Below, piece after piece: positions 1-8,447 of a DNA stretch of 38,289 bases. Position 1 is the stretch's first letter; each line of letters opens with the position of its first letter. The notes under the pieces were generated by a model. That model had not been told where the DNA came from, searched no databases, and saw only the letters and a program-made list of their open reading frames with translations. The position numbers and the translations under genes are program-made. This DNA comes from Saprospiraceae bacterium (GTDB lineage: Bacteria; Bacteroidota; Bacteroidia; Chitinophagales; Saprospiraceae): positions 1 to 38,289 of the forward strand of contig JAHDGD010000024.1 in the NCBI GenBank assembly GCA_020627825.1, in the 5' to 3' direction.

Positions 1-514
1 CTTCTTGCTCATTAACAGATAATACTTTGTATTCAAAATCAATAAATAAATCTAAAGTTTCTCCTCCCACAGTTATTTCCGTGCTTTCATTAAGGAAAAC
101 ATTTCCATCCCATATATCATCCACTTGAACAGGAAAAACCATTTTGACGTATTTCAAGTTTTCTTCGGTTCTACTTACAAAAGATTCATTTGTAGAACTT
201 GCCCATTGATCAGTAGGAAACCCCAAAGAGGTAGAATCTTCTATAATACTACGTTCAATTCTATAAACCGTGTCATTGGTTTGATCAATAAAACGTTCAA
301 CAATTTCCTCTCTGATAAGAGATGAAGTTGTGTCTTTTAAATTACCCAATTCCCTGTATATAATACTATCTACTTGATATTCCCAAAAATAACCTTCGTC
401 AATGGGATAATAGGAATACCCAAAATCAATGTCAAATTCTCCTGTTGAAGAAGGACATGCCATAAATAAAGGTATCGAGAATATAAGAAGGAATAAATAT
501 TTTGCTTGGTTCAT
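1..514 (-). CDS. Putative lipoprotein, 3' end beyond the window
   Basis: The reading frame is open from an ATG at 514 to the left edge (171 codons, no stop), so the C-terminus is missing. The N-terminus is a lipoprotein signal: a short polar start, a hydrophobic run (residues 6-18), then Ala19-Cys20 as the lipidation site. The mature part is polar and looks beta-rich, with GYFWEYQVDS near residue 35, several Asp/Glu/Thr-rich strands and DDIWDGNVF near residue 130. This layout is common in small Bacteroidota cell-envelope lipoproteins, but I do not recognise a family. It lies 62 bp downstream of mnmA on the same strand, so the two may share a transcript. Function unknown. Confidence 0.75.
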   Translation of the reverse strand, partial: MNQAKYLFLLIFSIPLFMACPSSTGEFDIDFGYSYYPIDEGYFWEYQVDSIIYRELGNLKDTTSSLIREEIVERFIDQTNDTVYRIERSIIEDSTSLGFPTDQWASSTNESFVSRTEENLKYVKMVFPVQVDDIWDGNVFLNESTEITVGGETLDLFIDFEYKVLSVNEQE

Positions 515-576
515 GTTTTTAGTATATACAATATAGACGATCTTGTAATGGAAATTAGTATAAAAAATACTCAGTA

Positions 577-1686
577 TTAATGTGTACTTTTCATAAAGCC
601 CGATTTTATTATACCACCTCCTATTACATCTTCACCATCATAAAAAACGGCACTTTGTCCAGGTGCAACACCACGAACATTAGCAAGAAATTCTACCTGA
701 ACCTCATCATGTTGTTGATTTAAAACACTCAATGTTCCGGGATCATTATAACGCACCATCGTCGTAGCCTCTAGGTCAGCCGGTAACGTTTCGTACTTCA
801 TAATATTAATTCCTCCCACTGTCATGCCATTCCGAATCAAATCATCAACATCTCCTAATACCACTGTATTGGAATCAGGCTTTATTTCAGTTACATACAT
901 TGGTTTCCCAAAAGCTTGTCCTAATCCTTTACGTTGACCAATAGTGAAATATGGATAGCCTCTATGTGATCCAATAATATTTCCTGAAATGTCAACGAAA
1001 TCTCCTCCAGCAACTTGATTCGCAAGTTCTGGAACTCTTCGATCTAAAAAAGCTCGATAATCATTATCAGGAACAAAGCATATTTCATAGCTCTCTCCTT
1101 TTTTTGATAATTCAGTGTACCCAAAATCTGCTGCCATCTGTCTTACCTCGCTTTTATTATATGGTCCTAATGGGAATAAACTTCTTTCCATACATTCCTG
1201 TGAAAGTCCCCATAATACATAAGATTGATCTTTTATGGGATCCTTTGACTTTTTAATGAATTTCCTCCCATTATGATCTGCAATTTTTGCATAATGACCT
1301 GTGGCAATAAATTCACAGTCCATTGCATCTGCGCGTTTTAATAAAGCTGACCACTTTATATGTGTATTACATAAAACACATGGATTCGGAGTTCTTCCTG
1401 AAAGGTATTCGTCCACAAAATTATCTATCACATAATCTCCGAATTCTTCTCTTATATCAATAATAAAATGAGGAAACCCCATATCAACCGAAATTTCTCG
1501 TGCATCATTTATAGAATCTAAACTACAACAGCCAGTTTCTTTCTTTGAACCACCTGAACCTGCATAATCCCAGGTCTTCATTGTGATTCCTATTATTTCA
1601 TATCCTTGTTCATGAAGCATCATAGCCGTAACCGTACTATCAATTCCTCCACTCATGGCTACTAATACTCTTCCTTTTTTACTCAT
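577..1686 (-). CDS. mnmA: tRNA-specific 2-thiouridylase MnmA
   Basis: MnmA is the cytoplasmic ATP-dependent enzyme that thiolates U34 of the tRNAs for Lys, Glu and Gln, taking sulfur from the IscS/TusE-type relay. At 369 aa it matches the usual family length (E. coli 368). The PP-loop nucleotide motif SGGIDS is at residues 12-17. The two catalytic cysteines are visible: Cys103 in NPCVLCN and Cys203 in YEICFVPD, corresponding to E. coli Cys102 and Cys199. The C-terminal part carries GQRKGLG and the beta-barrel region typical of the family. The start is the ATG at 1686; a TATCTTTG box lies only four bases upstream of it. The gene is divergent from the GntR-led locus and followed by a lipoprotein gene on the same strand. 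Confidence 0.97.
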   Translation of the reverse strand: MSKKGRVLVAMSGGIDSTVTAMMLHEQGYEIIGITMKTWDYAGSGGSKKETGCCSLDSINDAREISVDMGFPHFIIDIREEFGDYVIDNFVDEYLSGRTPNPCVLCNTHIKWSALLKRADAMDCEFIATGHYAKIADHNGRKFIKKSKDPIKDQSYVLWGLSQECMERSLFPLGPYNKSEVRQMAADFGYTELSKKGESYEICFVPDNDYRAFLDRRVPELANQVAGGDFVDISGNIIGSHRGYPYFTIGQRKGLGQAFGKPMYVTEIKPDSNTVVLGDVDDLIRNGMTVGGINIMKYETLPADLEATTMVRYNDPGTLSVLNQQHDEVQVEFLANVRGVAPGQSAVFYDGEDVIGGGIIKSGFMKSTH

Positions 1687-1690
1687 AGCA

Positions 1691-1698
1691 CAAAGATA
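1691..1698 (-). promoter_or_regulatory. -7 promoter box of mnmA
   Basis: On the minus strand the sequence is TATCTTTG, a perfect match to the Bacteroidota -7 consensus TAnnTTTG. It is followed by TGCT and then the ATG of mnmA. I found no good TTG/TTTG -33 element at 19-21 bp. If this box is used, transcription would begin at or within a few bases of the start codon. Confidence 0.5.
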
Positions 1699-1781
1699 TT
1701 TAAGTTTAATGTACTCTCCTATAACTTTTCATAATTCTTAACATCAAGTAATAGATTTTGATGCATTACTGTGTTTATTTT

Positions 1782-1802
1782 CTTTGGGCTTTAAGCCCAA
1801 AG
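1782..1802. repeat. Near-loopless palindrome, family A (copy 1)
   Basis: The arms CTTTGGGCTT and AAGCCCAAAG (10 bp each) are perfect and separated by one T. It lies between the divergent genes mnmA and the GntR regulator, so it is not at the 3' end of either. The same core occurs at 17830-17846 and 30677-30695, with a variant at 22879-22901. The rest of the 359-bp gap holds the two promoters and the operators of the GntR gene. Confidence 0.7.
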
Positions 1803-1940
1803 CACAATAATCTGAAAATCAAACCTCTACACTTCAAGAATAGATTAATTCACACAAGTTGAACGTTGCAAAACAAAATATCAATTACTAAATCCAATCG
1901 AAATTAAATTGCAAAAAACTAAAATTTATTCAAATTAAAA

Positions 1941-1971
1941 TTTGGAGAAATGAATTAATGTTTTACATTTG
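1941..1971 (+). promoter_or_regulatory. Promoter of the GntR/SusCD locus
   Basis: TTTG at 1941-1944, a 19-bp spacer and TACATTTG at 1964-1971 match the Bacteroidota sigma-A consensus (TTTG, about 19-21 bp, TAnnTTTG). The predicted start of transcription is near 1977, leaving a leader of about 70 nt. The last three bases of the -7 box are the first three bases of operator O1, so a bound regulator would block the promoter. Confidence 0.7.
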
Positions 1972-2010
1972 GTCAACCAATTTTTGGTCAACCAATTAAT
2001 GGTTGACCAA
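1969..2010. promoter_or_regulatory. Three phased operators for the GntR/FadR-type regulator
   Basis: Three 12-bp sites are seen. O1 (1969-1980) and O2 (1984-1995) both read TTGGTCAACCAA. O3 (1999-2010) reads ATGGTTGACCAA, the same site in the opposite orientation with one change. The centres are exactly 15 bp apart. The TGGTnnACCA core has the symmetry known for FadR-subfamily GntR operators. O1 overlaps the -7 box, and all three precede the regulator gene at 2046, which implies autoregulation together with the downstream operon. That the adjacent GntR protein binds here is inference. Confidence 0.7.
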
Positions 2011-2045
2011 TTATTACATGAAAATAATAACCTATTCTTCATATT

Positions 2046-2753
2046 ATGCTTGACAACCTTAGTAAAATCAAAATACAAAATCCAGTAGATCTGATCATTT
2101 CTCAAATCAAAGATTTAATCAGTTCCGGAGATATTAAACCAGGAGAAAAACTTCCACCTGAGAGGAAGCTTGCAGAATATCTTGGCGTGAGTCGATCTCA
2201 AGTAAGAGAAGCCATTAATAAATTACAATTCTATGGAATTGTAACTGTGCAACCACAAAGTGGAACCATAGTGAATGGACTTGGTATAACTGCTCTAGAG
2301 GGACTTATTTCAGATATCTTAAAAATAGAAGATGCCGACTTTAAATCTCTGATCGAAACTCGTGTATTACTTGAAAAGGAAGCCGCACGATTGGCAGCAA
2401 TCAATAGAACTACTGAGGATATAATTGAAATGCGATCTGCCCTTGATCAATATAAGAACAAAATAAAAGAATCAGGAAAAGCTGTAGAAGAGGATTTGAT
2501 GTTTCATTTAAAAATTGCAGAAGCCGGCAAAAACAGAGTTTTGAAGTCTTTGATGATGATCATTACTCCTGACATTGTAACAAATTTCAACAAATACAAG
2601 GTTTGTACAGATAACAATCTATCTAAAACTGTTCAACAACATGAACAAATATTGCACATGATAGAAGATAAAAATCCTGAAGGTGCAGTAGAAGCTATGC
2701 AAGACCACCTTAGCGACATCATTATCTTCAGTCAAAATCAAAAAATATCTTAA
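2046..2753 (+). CDS. GntR-family (FadR/FCD) transcriptional regulator of the uronate locus
   Basis: This 235-aa protein has an N-terminal winged helix-turn-helix (about residues 12-76, with PGEKLPPERKLAEYLGVSRSQVREAI) and a C-terminal all-helical FCD effector domain (about 95-228). The FCD metal/ligand residues can be assigned: Asp150 and His154 (EEDLMFH), His199 (QQHEQ) and His221 (MQDHL). FCD regulators usually bind an organic-acid effector that releases them from DNA. As first gene of a uronate pathway, a pathway acid such as DEH or KDG is the likely inducer. It resembles in role and context the GntR regulators of alginate loci in marine Flavobacteriia. Only 42 bp separate it from the SusC gene, so the two probably share a transcript. 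The start follows the operators directly. Confidence 0.9.
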   Translation: MLDNLSKIKIQNPVDLIISQIKDLISSGDIKPGEKLPPERKLAEYLGVSRSQVREAINKLQFYGIVTVQPQSGTIVNGLGITALEGLISDILKIEDADFKSLIETRVLLEKEAARLAAINRTTEDIIEMRSALDQYKNKIKESGKAVEEDLMFHLKIAEAGKNRVLKSLMMIITPDIVTNFNKYKVCTDNNLSKTVQQHEQILHMIEDKNPEGAVEAMQDHLSDIIIFSQNQKIS

Positions 2754-2795
2754 TACTTAAAATACTATTTAAAGAATGTTAAAACTAATACTAAT

Positions 2796-5700
2796 ATGAA
2801 TCGAAATTTTTACCCTCGAAAGCTCAAGTCGATTTGCATGACTTTCGTACTTTTTCTGGTAGGACTTTTAGGGTTGCAAGCCCAAAATGTAACTGGAATT
2901 ATTCAAGACTCCAATGGTGAACCTTTGATAGGTGCATCGGTCCAAGTTGTAGGCACCACCATAGGTACCATTACTGATGTAGATGGGAAATTTGAAATTG
3001 CTGCCAATAAAGGTGATGAAATTAAAATCAGTTACATTGGTTTTACAGATCAATACATTACTGTAGGAGATGACATGAACTTGACTATCGCATTAACTGA
3101 CAATTCGCAATTAGTTGATGAAGTGGTAGTAATAGGTTATGGTTCTCAGAAAAAATCGCATTTAACTGGTGCAATTTCAAAAGTAGTCAACAAAGATTTA
3201 GAAGAAATAGCAACTGCACGTATTGACGAAGCACTAGTTGGTCAAGTTTCTGGTGTAAATATTCAAGCTACTGAAGGAGAAGCTGGTTCTGCACCAACAA
3301 TAAGGATAAGAGGTACAGGATCAATGGTTGCAAGTTCAGATCCCCTTATTGTGGTAGATGGTCTTATTGTTGATAACGATTTCTTAGGCAATTTGGATAT
3401 GAACGATGTTGAATCTTTTGAGGTATTGAAAGATGCTGCATCATCAGCCATATATGGTTCAAGAGGAGGAAATGGTGTAATCTTAATTACCACAAAGGAT
3501 GGAAAAAGTGGTAAAACGAAATTCAGCTATAACTCTTATTATGGAATTAAGCAAGCGAGAAGAAGTGATGCTTATGATTTTAGTTTAGCTGAAACGGCTG
3601 CAGCTCAATTAGCAGCAACTGGTGAATTATCAGAAAGAACACAAGTAAAACAATTAATAGGAATTGATAGAGATTGGCAAGATGTCATTTTTGATGGTGG
3701 AAACATTACCAATCATTCTTTCAGTGCAAGAGGAGGAAATGATATGACCACTTATAGTGCTTCATTCAGTTATCTTCATGATGAAGGGGTTTTACTTACT
3801 GACGATTATAAGCGATATGGAGCTAACTTGAAAGTAAAAACGAAATTAAATGATCGTGTATCATTTGGAGCTAATTTTGCTCCTTCTTATTCTGATAGAA
3901 GAAGATTCGATGGTTCTACACATGATATTCTTAGACAGACACCTTGGTTACCTTTGTATCATGACGAAAATACCATCAAGTTTGTTGATAGAGGAACATA
4001 TCCTGATGTACAAATTGGTGATTATGCTGTACAAAGACATTTCGATAATTATGATTTAGAAAATATGGAGCCTGGTGTTCAAGGTGCTACAGATATTAGT
4101 AATACCTCCAATACAAATCCAGCGGCTAAAGTCTTAGAACGAGATCGCAATGATTATAAGTTTAAATTATTCGGAAGCACATATGTTCAGTTCAAACTAG
4201 CTGACGGTTTAAATTTCCGTTCAGTTATATCAGGAGATTATCAAGATACGCAGCAAGATAGATGGCAAGGGGTATTATCTAATAGAAATGGTGCTTCAGC
4301 TGCTTCACTAAGTTTATCGACGTTTAATTCAATTCACTTAGTAAATGAAAACTATTTCACATACGATCGTACTTTTGGAAACCACGAATTTAATGCAGTT
4401 TTGGGTGCGTCAGGTGAAACATATGATTTTTCTGAGTCTAGTATCACAGGTGCCGATTACACATCGGATTTAATCCAAACTATCTCTGCTGCAGGTTCTG
4501 TAACTGGTGCTAGTTCCATAAATTATGAGCAGAACTTTAGATCTTTCTTCGGACGATTGAATTATGCTTATGGGTTGAAGTATTTAGCATCTTTCAGCAT
4601 TAGAAGGGATGGTAGTTCAGTTTTTGGACCTGATAATAAATATGGTAATTTCCCTGCTGTTTCAGCTGGATGGGTTATCAGTGAAGAAAATTTCCTTAAA
4701 AACAACAAAATCGTAAACTTCTTAAAACTAAGAATGAGTTATGGATTTACAGGAAACAATAGATTGAACACTGGTAGTGATTTAATTGATAATTATCCTT
4801 ACATCGCATTATTGGGAGCTAATACTGCTATTGTAGATGGTAGTACAGCAACTGGTTTTGCTGCCTTGAATATCGCAAATTCCAGATTAGGATGGGAAAG
4901 ATCAAGAGAAATCAATCCAGGTATTGACTTTTCATTATTTAATAATTTCTTGTCGGGATCTGTTGAATATTATCAGAGAACAAGTGATCAATTGCTATTA
5001 AACAACCCAGTTTCCTCTACTACTGGATTCTCGAACGCCTTAGTAAATCTAGGAGTTGTAGATAACAGAGGATTCGAAGTTGAGTTAAGAACTCAAAATA
5101 TAAGAAGAGAGAATTTCTCTTGGACATCAAGTTTCATTGCTACTCGAAATACCAATACGTTGGTCGATTTTGCGGAGTCAAATGGCCAAATTCAAAATGT
5201 TGATTCAAAAAGAGCTGCAGAGTGGATAAACCTTGAAGGTCATCCTATTTCATCTTATTATGGATGGGTTGTTGATCGAGATATTCCATTAGAATATATT
5301 AAAGATCCATATCATCCAGTAGGTGCGGAAGCTCAAGATGTTTATGTGAAGGATTTAAATGGAGATGGAGTAATTGATGACGATGATAAGACTTTACTGG
5401 GTGATCCATATCCAGATCTAGTATGGAGTGTCGGCAATAACTTTACTTTTGGAGGATTTGATCTGGGATTGATGTTCCAAGGAAGTCATGGTGCTGAGAT
5501 CAGAAATATGGGAGATCAATATCTTTTTAATCACTTTAATAGTAGTCAAGATTTTGATCCAGCAATCACTCCTGATCAAGGGTTCATCAAGCAGAAGATA
5601 TTCACAAATGACATCATTCAAGATGCATCATATATTTCATTAAGAAACATCAGCTTGGGATATAATTTTTCTCCTAGTGTATTAAATGCTTCTAAAGTAT

Positions 5701-5876
5701 TCACTAGAGCAAAAATTTATGTAGCTGGGAACAACTTAATGTATAGAACGGCAGAGGGTTATACAGGGTTTAATCCAGAATCTATTAACAATACCAGCCC
5801 TACAACGTATGGATATCAGAGAGCAGGATCTCCGATTCAACAAACTGTAAATATTGGGTTAAATCTGGATTTTTAA
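2796..5876 (+). CDS. SusC-like TonB-dependent outer-membrane receptor
   Basis: This 1026-aa protein has a signal peptide (about 1-30, ending in LQAQ) and an N-terminal carboxypeptidase-regulatory-like domain (about 31-115, with GEPLIGASVQVVGTTIGTITDVDGKFEI). The region around residues 105-120 (DEVVVIGYGSQKK) leads into a plug domain with IRGTGS and AIYGSRGGNGVILITTK (about 120-235). The rest is a 22-strand-type barrel ending in NIGLNLDF, an aromatic C-terminus typical of barrel proteins. Length and order match the SusC/RagA family. With the SusD protein 27 bp downstream it should form the outer-membrane importer for an oligosaccharide, driven by TonB/ExbBD. Catabolic neighbours point to uronate oligomers, most likely from alginate; the substrate is inferred only from context. 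Confidence 0.95.
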   Translation: MNRNFYPRKLKSICMTFVLFLVGLLGLQAQNVTGIIQDSNGEPLIGASVQVVGTTIGTITDVDGKFEIAANKGDEIKISYIGFTDQYITVGDDMNLTIALTDNSQLVDEVVVIGYGSQKKSHLTGAISKVVNKDLEEIATARIDEALVGQVSGVNIQATEGEAGSAPTIRIRGTGSMVASSDPLIVVDGLIVDNDFLGNLDMNDVESFEVLKDAASSAIYGSRGGNGVILITTKDGKSGKTKFSYNSYYGIKQARRSDAYDFSLAETAAAQLAATGELSERTQVKQLIGIDRDWQDVIFDGGNITNHSFSARGGNDMTTYSASFSYLHDEGVLLTDDYKRYGANLKVKTKLNDRVSFGANFAPSYSDRRRFDGSTHDILRQTPWLPLYHDENTIKFVDRGTYPDVQIGDYAVQRHFDNYDLENMEPGVQGATDISNTSNTNPAAKVLERDRNDYKFKLFGSTYVQFKLADGLNFRSVISGDYQDTQQDRWQGVLSNRNGASAASLSLSTFNSIHLVNENYFTYDRTFGNHEFNAVLGASGETYDFSESSITGADYTSDLIQTISAAGSVTGASSINYEQNFRSFFGRLNYAYGLKYLASFSIRRDGSSVFGPDNKYGNFPAVSAGWVISEENFLKNNKIVNFLKLRMSYGFTGNNRLNTGSDLIDNYPYIALLGANTAIVDGSTATGFAALNIANSRLGWERSREINPGIDFSLFNNFLSGSVEYYQRTSDQLLLNNPVSSTTGFSNALVNLGVVDNRGFEVELRTQNIRRENFSWTSSFIATRNTNTLVDFAESNGQIQNVDSKRAAEWINLEGHPISSYYGWVVDRDIPLEYIKDPYHPVGAEAQDVYVKDLNGDGVIDDDDKTLLGDPYPDLVWSVGNNFTFGGFDLGLMFQGSHGAEIRNMGDQYLFNHFNSSQDFDPAITPDQGFIKQKIFTNDIIQDASYISLRNISLGYNFSPSVLNASKVFTRAKIYVAGNNLMYRTAEGYTGFNPESINNTSPTTYGYQRAGSPIQQTVNIGLNLDF

Positions 5877-5903
5877 TCAACTCAAATCACTAAATAAAAT
5901 AAG

Positions 5904-7346
5904 ATGAAATATATAAAAAATATATCCTTAATAATGATCTTGACATCCATGATTCTTGTTTCATGTGGTCCAGATTATTTGAGCCCTGCTCCTTCTGCAG
6001 CTGTTGGTGCAACGACGTACTATTCTACTGAAGCTGAACTTGAGACAGGTGTAATAAACATGTATGATGGTTTACAAGGTGTTAATATACTTGCCATCAC
6101 AAATATCGACTTAAATCATTCTGTTCAATTTGAATACTATTTAACAGAAATGAGAAGTGATAATACAAGGACAAAAAGTCAAGAAGGAGAAGCCGCACAA
6201 TTTGAGTTTTATACTATAGAAGCCAACAATGGTATTGTGGAAGATTATTACAGAAGTATGTACGACATTATCTTTAGAGCGAATACCGTTCTTGAAAACC
6301 TGGGTGTCGCTAGTGAAGAAAATGCAGCAGCATTTGAAGCTGAAGCGAAATTCATTCGAGCGTATGCATACTTTAATTTAGTCAGATTATGGGGTGATGT
6401 TCCTTTAGTTGACAGAGTCATCAGTTTATTTGATACAGAAACTCAATTCACAAGAGTTTCTACAGATCAGGTTTATTCATTAATCATTAGTGATTTACAG
6501 ACAGCAGCTGCGGGTTTAACAGATGGTGGCTCTGCAAATAGAGCTTCTAAGTCTGCTGCCAATGCAATGTTAGCTAAAGTTTACCTCACGACTGGAGATT
6601 ACAGCTTGGCAAAAGCAAGATGTGAAGAAGTTATGAATGCTGGGTTCACACTAGAACCAGAATTTAAAGATGTATTCTTTGCTGAAGGAAACAATGAAGT
6701 AATCTTTGCTGTGGGTTATGTAGGAGATGAAACAAATGATAGTCAAAGTTTTTCTACTGAAATGCTTAATGCGGTAGGAAGAACTGCTGGAGTGAATTAT
6801 GTTACTGATGAAGCAGTTGCCTTCTTGGATGAGTTTGGTGGAAATAGAACAGCCTACTCTTACAGACAAGATGCACTTCAATTTGAACAAAATCAGGTAG
6901 TTAAGTGGTTACCTGAAGGTGATGCTTCTTTGGGCATAGACCCAACTGCAAGTGATTCAAGAAGAGCAGGAAACGATTGGATTGACATACGGTATGCAGA
7001 TGTATTATTAATGCATGCAGAAGCAACTATTGGAGCAGGTACCGGTCTTAGCACAACAGATCCTACTTCTATTTCTGCTTTTCAAGCAGTAAGGGATAGA
7101 GCAGGTTTTACAGACCCAGTTACAAGTATTACAAAAGAAGAATTATTAAATGAAAGAAGAGCAGAGTTGGCATTTGAAAATCATAGATTTTTTGATTTAG
7201 TAAGATTTGGTGTAGCACAAGAAGTCTTGGGTGAATTTGCTGCTAATAATGGAGCTGTGTTCACTGGGACTGATTTATTATTACCAATACCAACAAGAGA
7301 GATTAATTTAAGTAATGGAGTGTTAACCCAGAATCCTGGATATTAA
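5904..7346 (+). CDS. SusD-like surface glycan-binding lipoprotein
   Basis: This 480-aa protein starts with a lipoprotein signal whose lipobox is LVSC, with Cys21 as the lipidation site. The N-terminal helical region carries the usual SusD/RagB layout: YFNLVRLWGDVPLV near residue 155, TPR-like helices (ANAMLAKVYLTTGDYSLAKARCEEVM, about 215-245), and a C-terminal SusD domain with RYADVLLMHAEA, ELLNERRAELAFENHRFFDLVRFG and a final LLPIPTREINLSNGVLTQNPGY. SusD proteins cap the SusC barrel from outside and capture the oligosaccharide. The gene follows SusC by 27 bp and precedes a PKD lipoprotein by 37 bp, so these form one transcription unit. Confidence 0.95.
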   Translation: MKYIKNISLIMILTSMILVSCGPDYLSPAPSAAVGATTYYSTEAELETGVINMYDGLQGVNILAITNIDLNHSVQFEYYLTEMRSDNTRTKSQEGEAAQFEFYTIEANNGIVEDYYRSMYDIIFRANTVLENLGVASEENAAAFEAEAKFIRAYAYFNLVRLWGDVPLVDRVISLFDTETQFTRVSTDQVYSLIISDLQTAAAGLTDGGSANRASKSAANAMLAKVYLTTGDYSLAKARCEEVMNAGFTLEPEFKDVFFAEGNNEVIFAVGYVGDETNDSQSFSTEMLNAVGRTAGVNYVTDEAVAFLDEFGGNRTAYSYRQDALQFEQNQVVKWLPEGDASLGIDPTASDSRRAGNDWIDIRYADVLLMHAEATIGAGTGLSTTDPTSISAFQAVRDRAGFTDPVTSITKEELLNERRAELAFENHRFFDLVRFGVAQEVLGEFAANNGAVFTGTDLLLPIPTREINLSNGVLTQNPGY

Positions 7347-7383
7347 TTAATCCATATTTACCAATTTTAAAATACCTATTAAA

Positions 7384-8223
7384 ATGAAATATTATTTTTC
7401 AAAAAATATAACCAAAATACTACTGCTTTCATTTACTATGTTTGCAATGTATTCGTGTGATTTTACCTACGAATTACCTGAAGCAGGAAGTATAGCAGAT
7501 CAAACACCTCCTGCAGCAGATTTTCAGGCGAAACAAAATGATGCAGATTGGCTACAACTAGACTTTACCAATACATCTACGAGTTCTACCGATTATACAT
7601 GGGATTTTGGAGATGGTTCAACTTCAAGTGATTTCGAACCTAGCCATGTATATTCAGAAGAAGGCACCTATACGGTAACACTTAGAGCCCAAGACAAACT
7701 AAATGTTTCTGATGAAGTATCAAAAGAAATAGTAGTTGAAGAACCTGTAATTTCATTCACACCTGTCATCAATGAACCAGGGTTTGAAGACTTGAGTTTA
7801 CCTGATGGCACAGGAGATGGTAGAGATTCATGGAGAAATGATGCAGGTGGAGTAATTCAAATTACTTCAAGCCCTGTATATGCAGGAGAACAAGCCGCAA
7901 AACTACCTTCTGCCGGAGATCGTGTGGGATTGCAAGAAATTGCTGTTTTACCAGACACAGATTATGCAATTAAGTTTTTCTATACGATGAAGACTGATCC
8001 TGGGACTTTAACGGTTGCTGCATTAAATAGTTTTATCACGGATTTAGCAGATGTTGCAGGTGCAACAATAGAAAGTGTAGCATTAACAGATAATTCTGAT
8101 GCGAATACATACGTCCAAGCAGGTTTTACATTCAATACAGGATCTAATACTGAAATTTCTATCTTCTTCCATAATGAAGGATCGGAGTGTAGAATTGATG
8201 ACTTTACAATTGAACAACTTTAA
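7384..8223 (+). CDS. PKD-domain surface lipoprotein, probable glycan-binding protein
   Basis: This 279-aa protein has a lipoprotein signal with Cys25 (FAMYSC). A PKD domain covers about 43-122, with the diagnostic DYTWDFGDGSTS and a YSEEGTYTVTLRA strand. The C-terminal 140 residues (FEDLSLPDGTGDGRDSWRND to CRIDDFTIEQL) look like a beta-jelly-roll carbohydrate-binding module of the CBM4/9 or CBM6 type, judged by pattern only. No catalytic motif of a lyase or hydrolase was recognised. It is the third gene after the SusC/SusD pair, the position usually held by SusE/F-like glycan-binding proteins; PKD proteins occur at this position in alginate loci of marine Bacteroidota. A binding role is inference. 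Confidence 0.85.
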   Translation: MKYYFSKNITKILLLSFTMFAMYSCDFTYELPEAGSIADQTPPAADFQAKQNDADWLQLDFTNTSTSSTDYTWDFGDGSTSSDFEPSHVYSEEGTYTVTLRAQDKLNVSDEVSKEIVVEEPVISFTPVINEPGFEDLSLPDGTGDGRDSWRNDAGGVIQITSSPVYAGEQAAKLPSAGDRVGLQEIAVLPDTDYAIKFFYTMKTDPGTLTVAALNSFITDLADVAGATIESVALTDNSDANTYVQAGFTFNTGSNTEISIFFHNEGSECRIDDFTIEQL

Positions 8224-8244
8224 TATTGATATTTATATAATAAG

Positions 8245-8252
8245 TAGATTTG
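8245..8252 (+). promoter_or_regulatory. Possible internal promoter -7 box ahead of kdgF
   Basis: TAGATTTG matches the TAnnTTTG consensus exactly. A TTG lies 16 bp upstream, shorter than the usual spacing, so the match is incomplete. Initiation here would start near 8258, directly before the stem-loop at 8255-8342, and give kdgF a leader of about 190 nt. Confidence 0.3.
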
Positions 8253-8254
8253 TC

Positions 8255-8342
8255 TAAGTAATAGTTGGATACGCATATACATTATATTAAAGAGAATAAT
8301 TTCTGGTTAATTACATGCAATATGTGGATCCAACTATACTTA
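8255..8342 (+). promoter_or_regulatory. Long stem-loop in the SusCD-PKD / kdgF gap
   Basis: ATAGTTGGAT (8261-8270) and ATCCAACTAT (8328-8337) form a perfect 10-bp stem. It extends by TAAGT/ACTTA past one bulged A, closing a loop of 57 nt. There is no U-tract after it, so it is not a standard terminator. It sits in a 224-bp gap between the outer-membrane genes and the catabolic genes and could act as an mRNA processing or stability element, or as a leader structure. Function is inference. Confidence 0.4.
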
Positions 8343-8447
8343 TATTACTAATATAGAGTATCAAATAATGTATACACTATTTCCTAAAAATTGATTTTTA
8401 AATACGTTTTAAGAAAGAATAATTAGAACACTAACTTTATACAACAT

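Noticed and set aside
1782-1802. Palindrome A copy 1 as a transcription terminator
   Set aside because: It lies between divergent promoters, has a one-base centre and no T-run, so termination is unlikely here.
7384-8223. Polysaccharide lyase hidden in the PKD gene
   Set aside because: No PL6, PL7 or PL17 motif was found; the C-terminal half is short and looks like a binding module.
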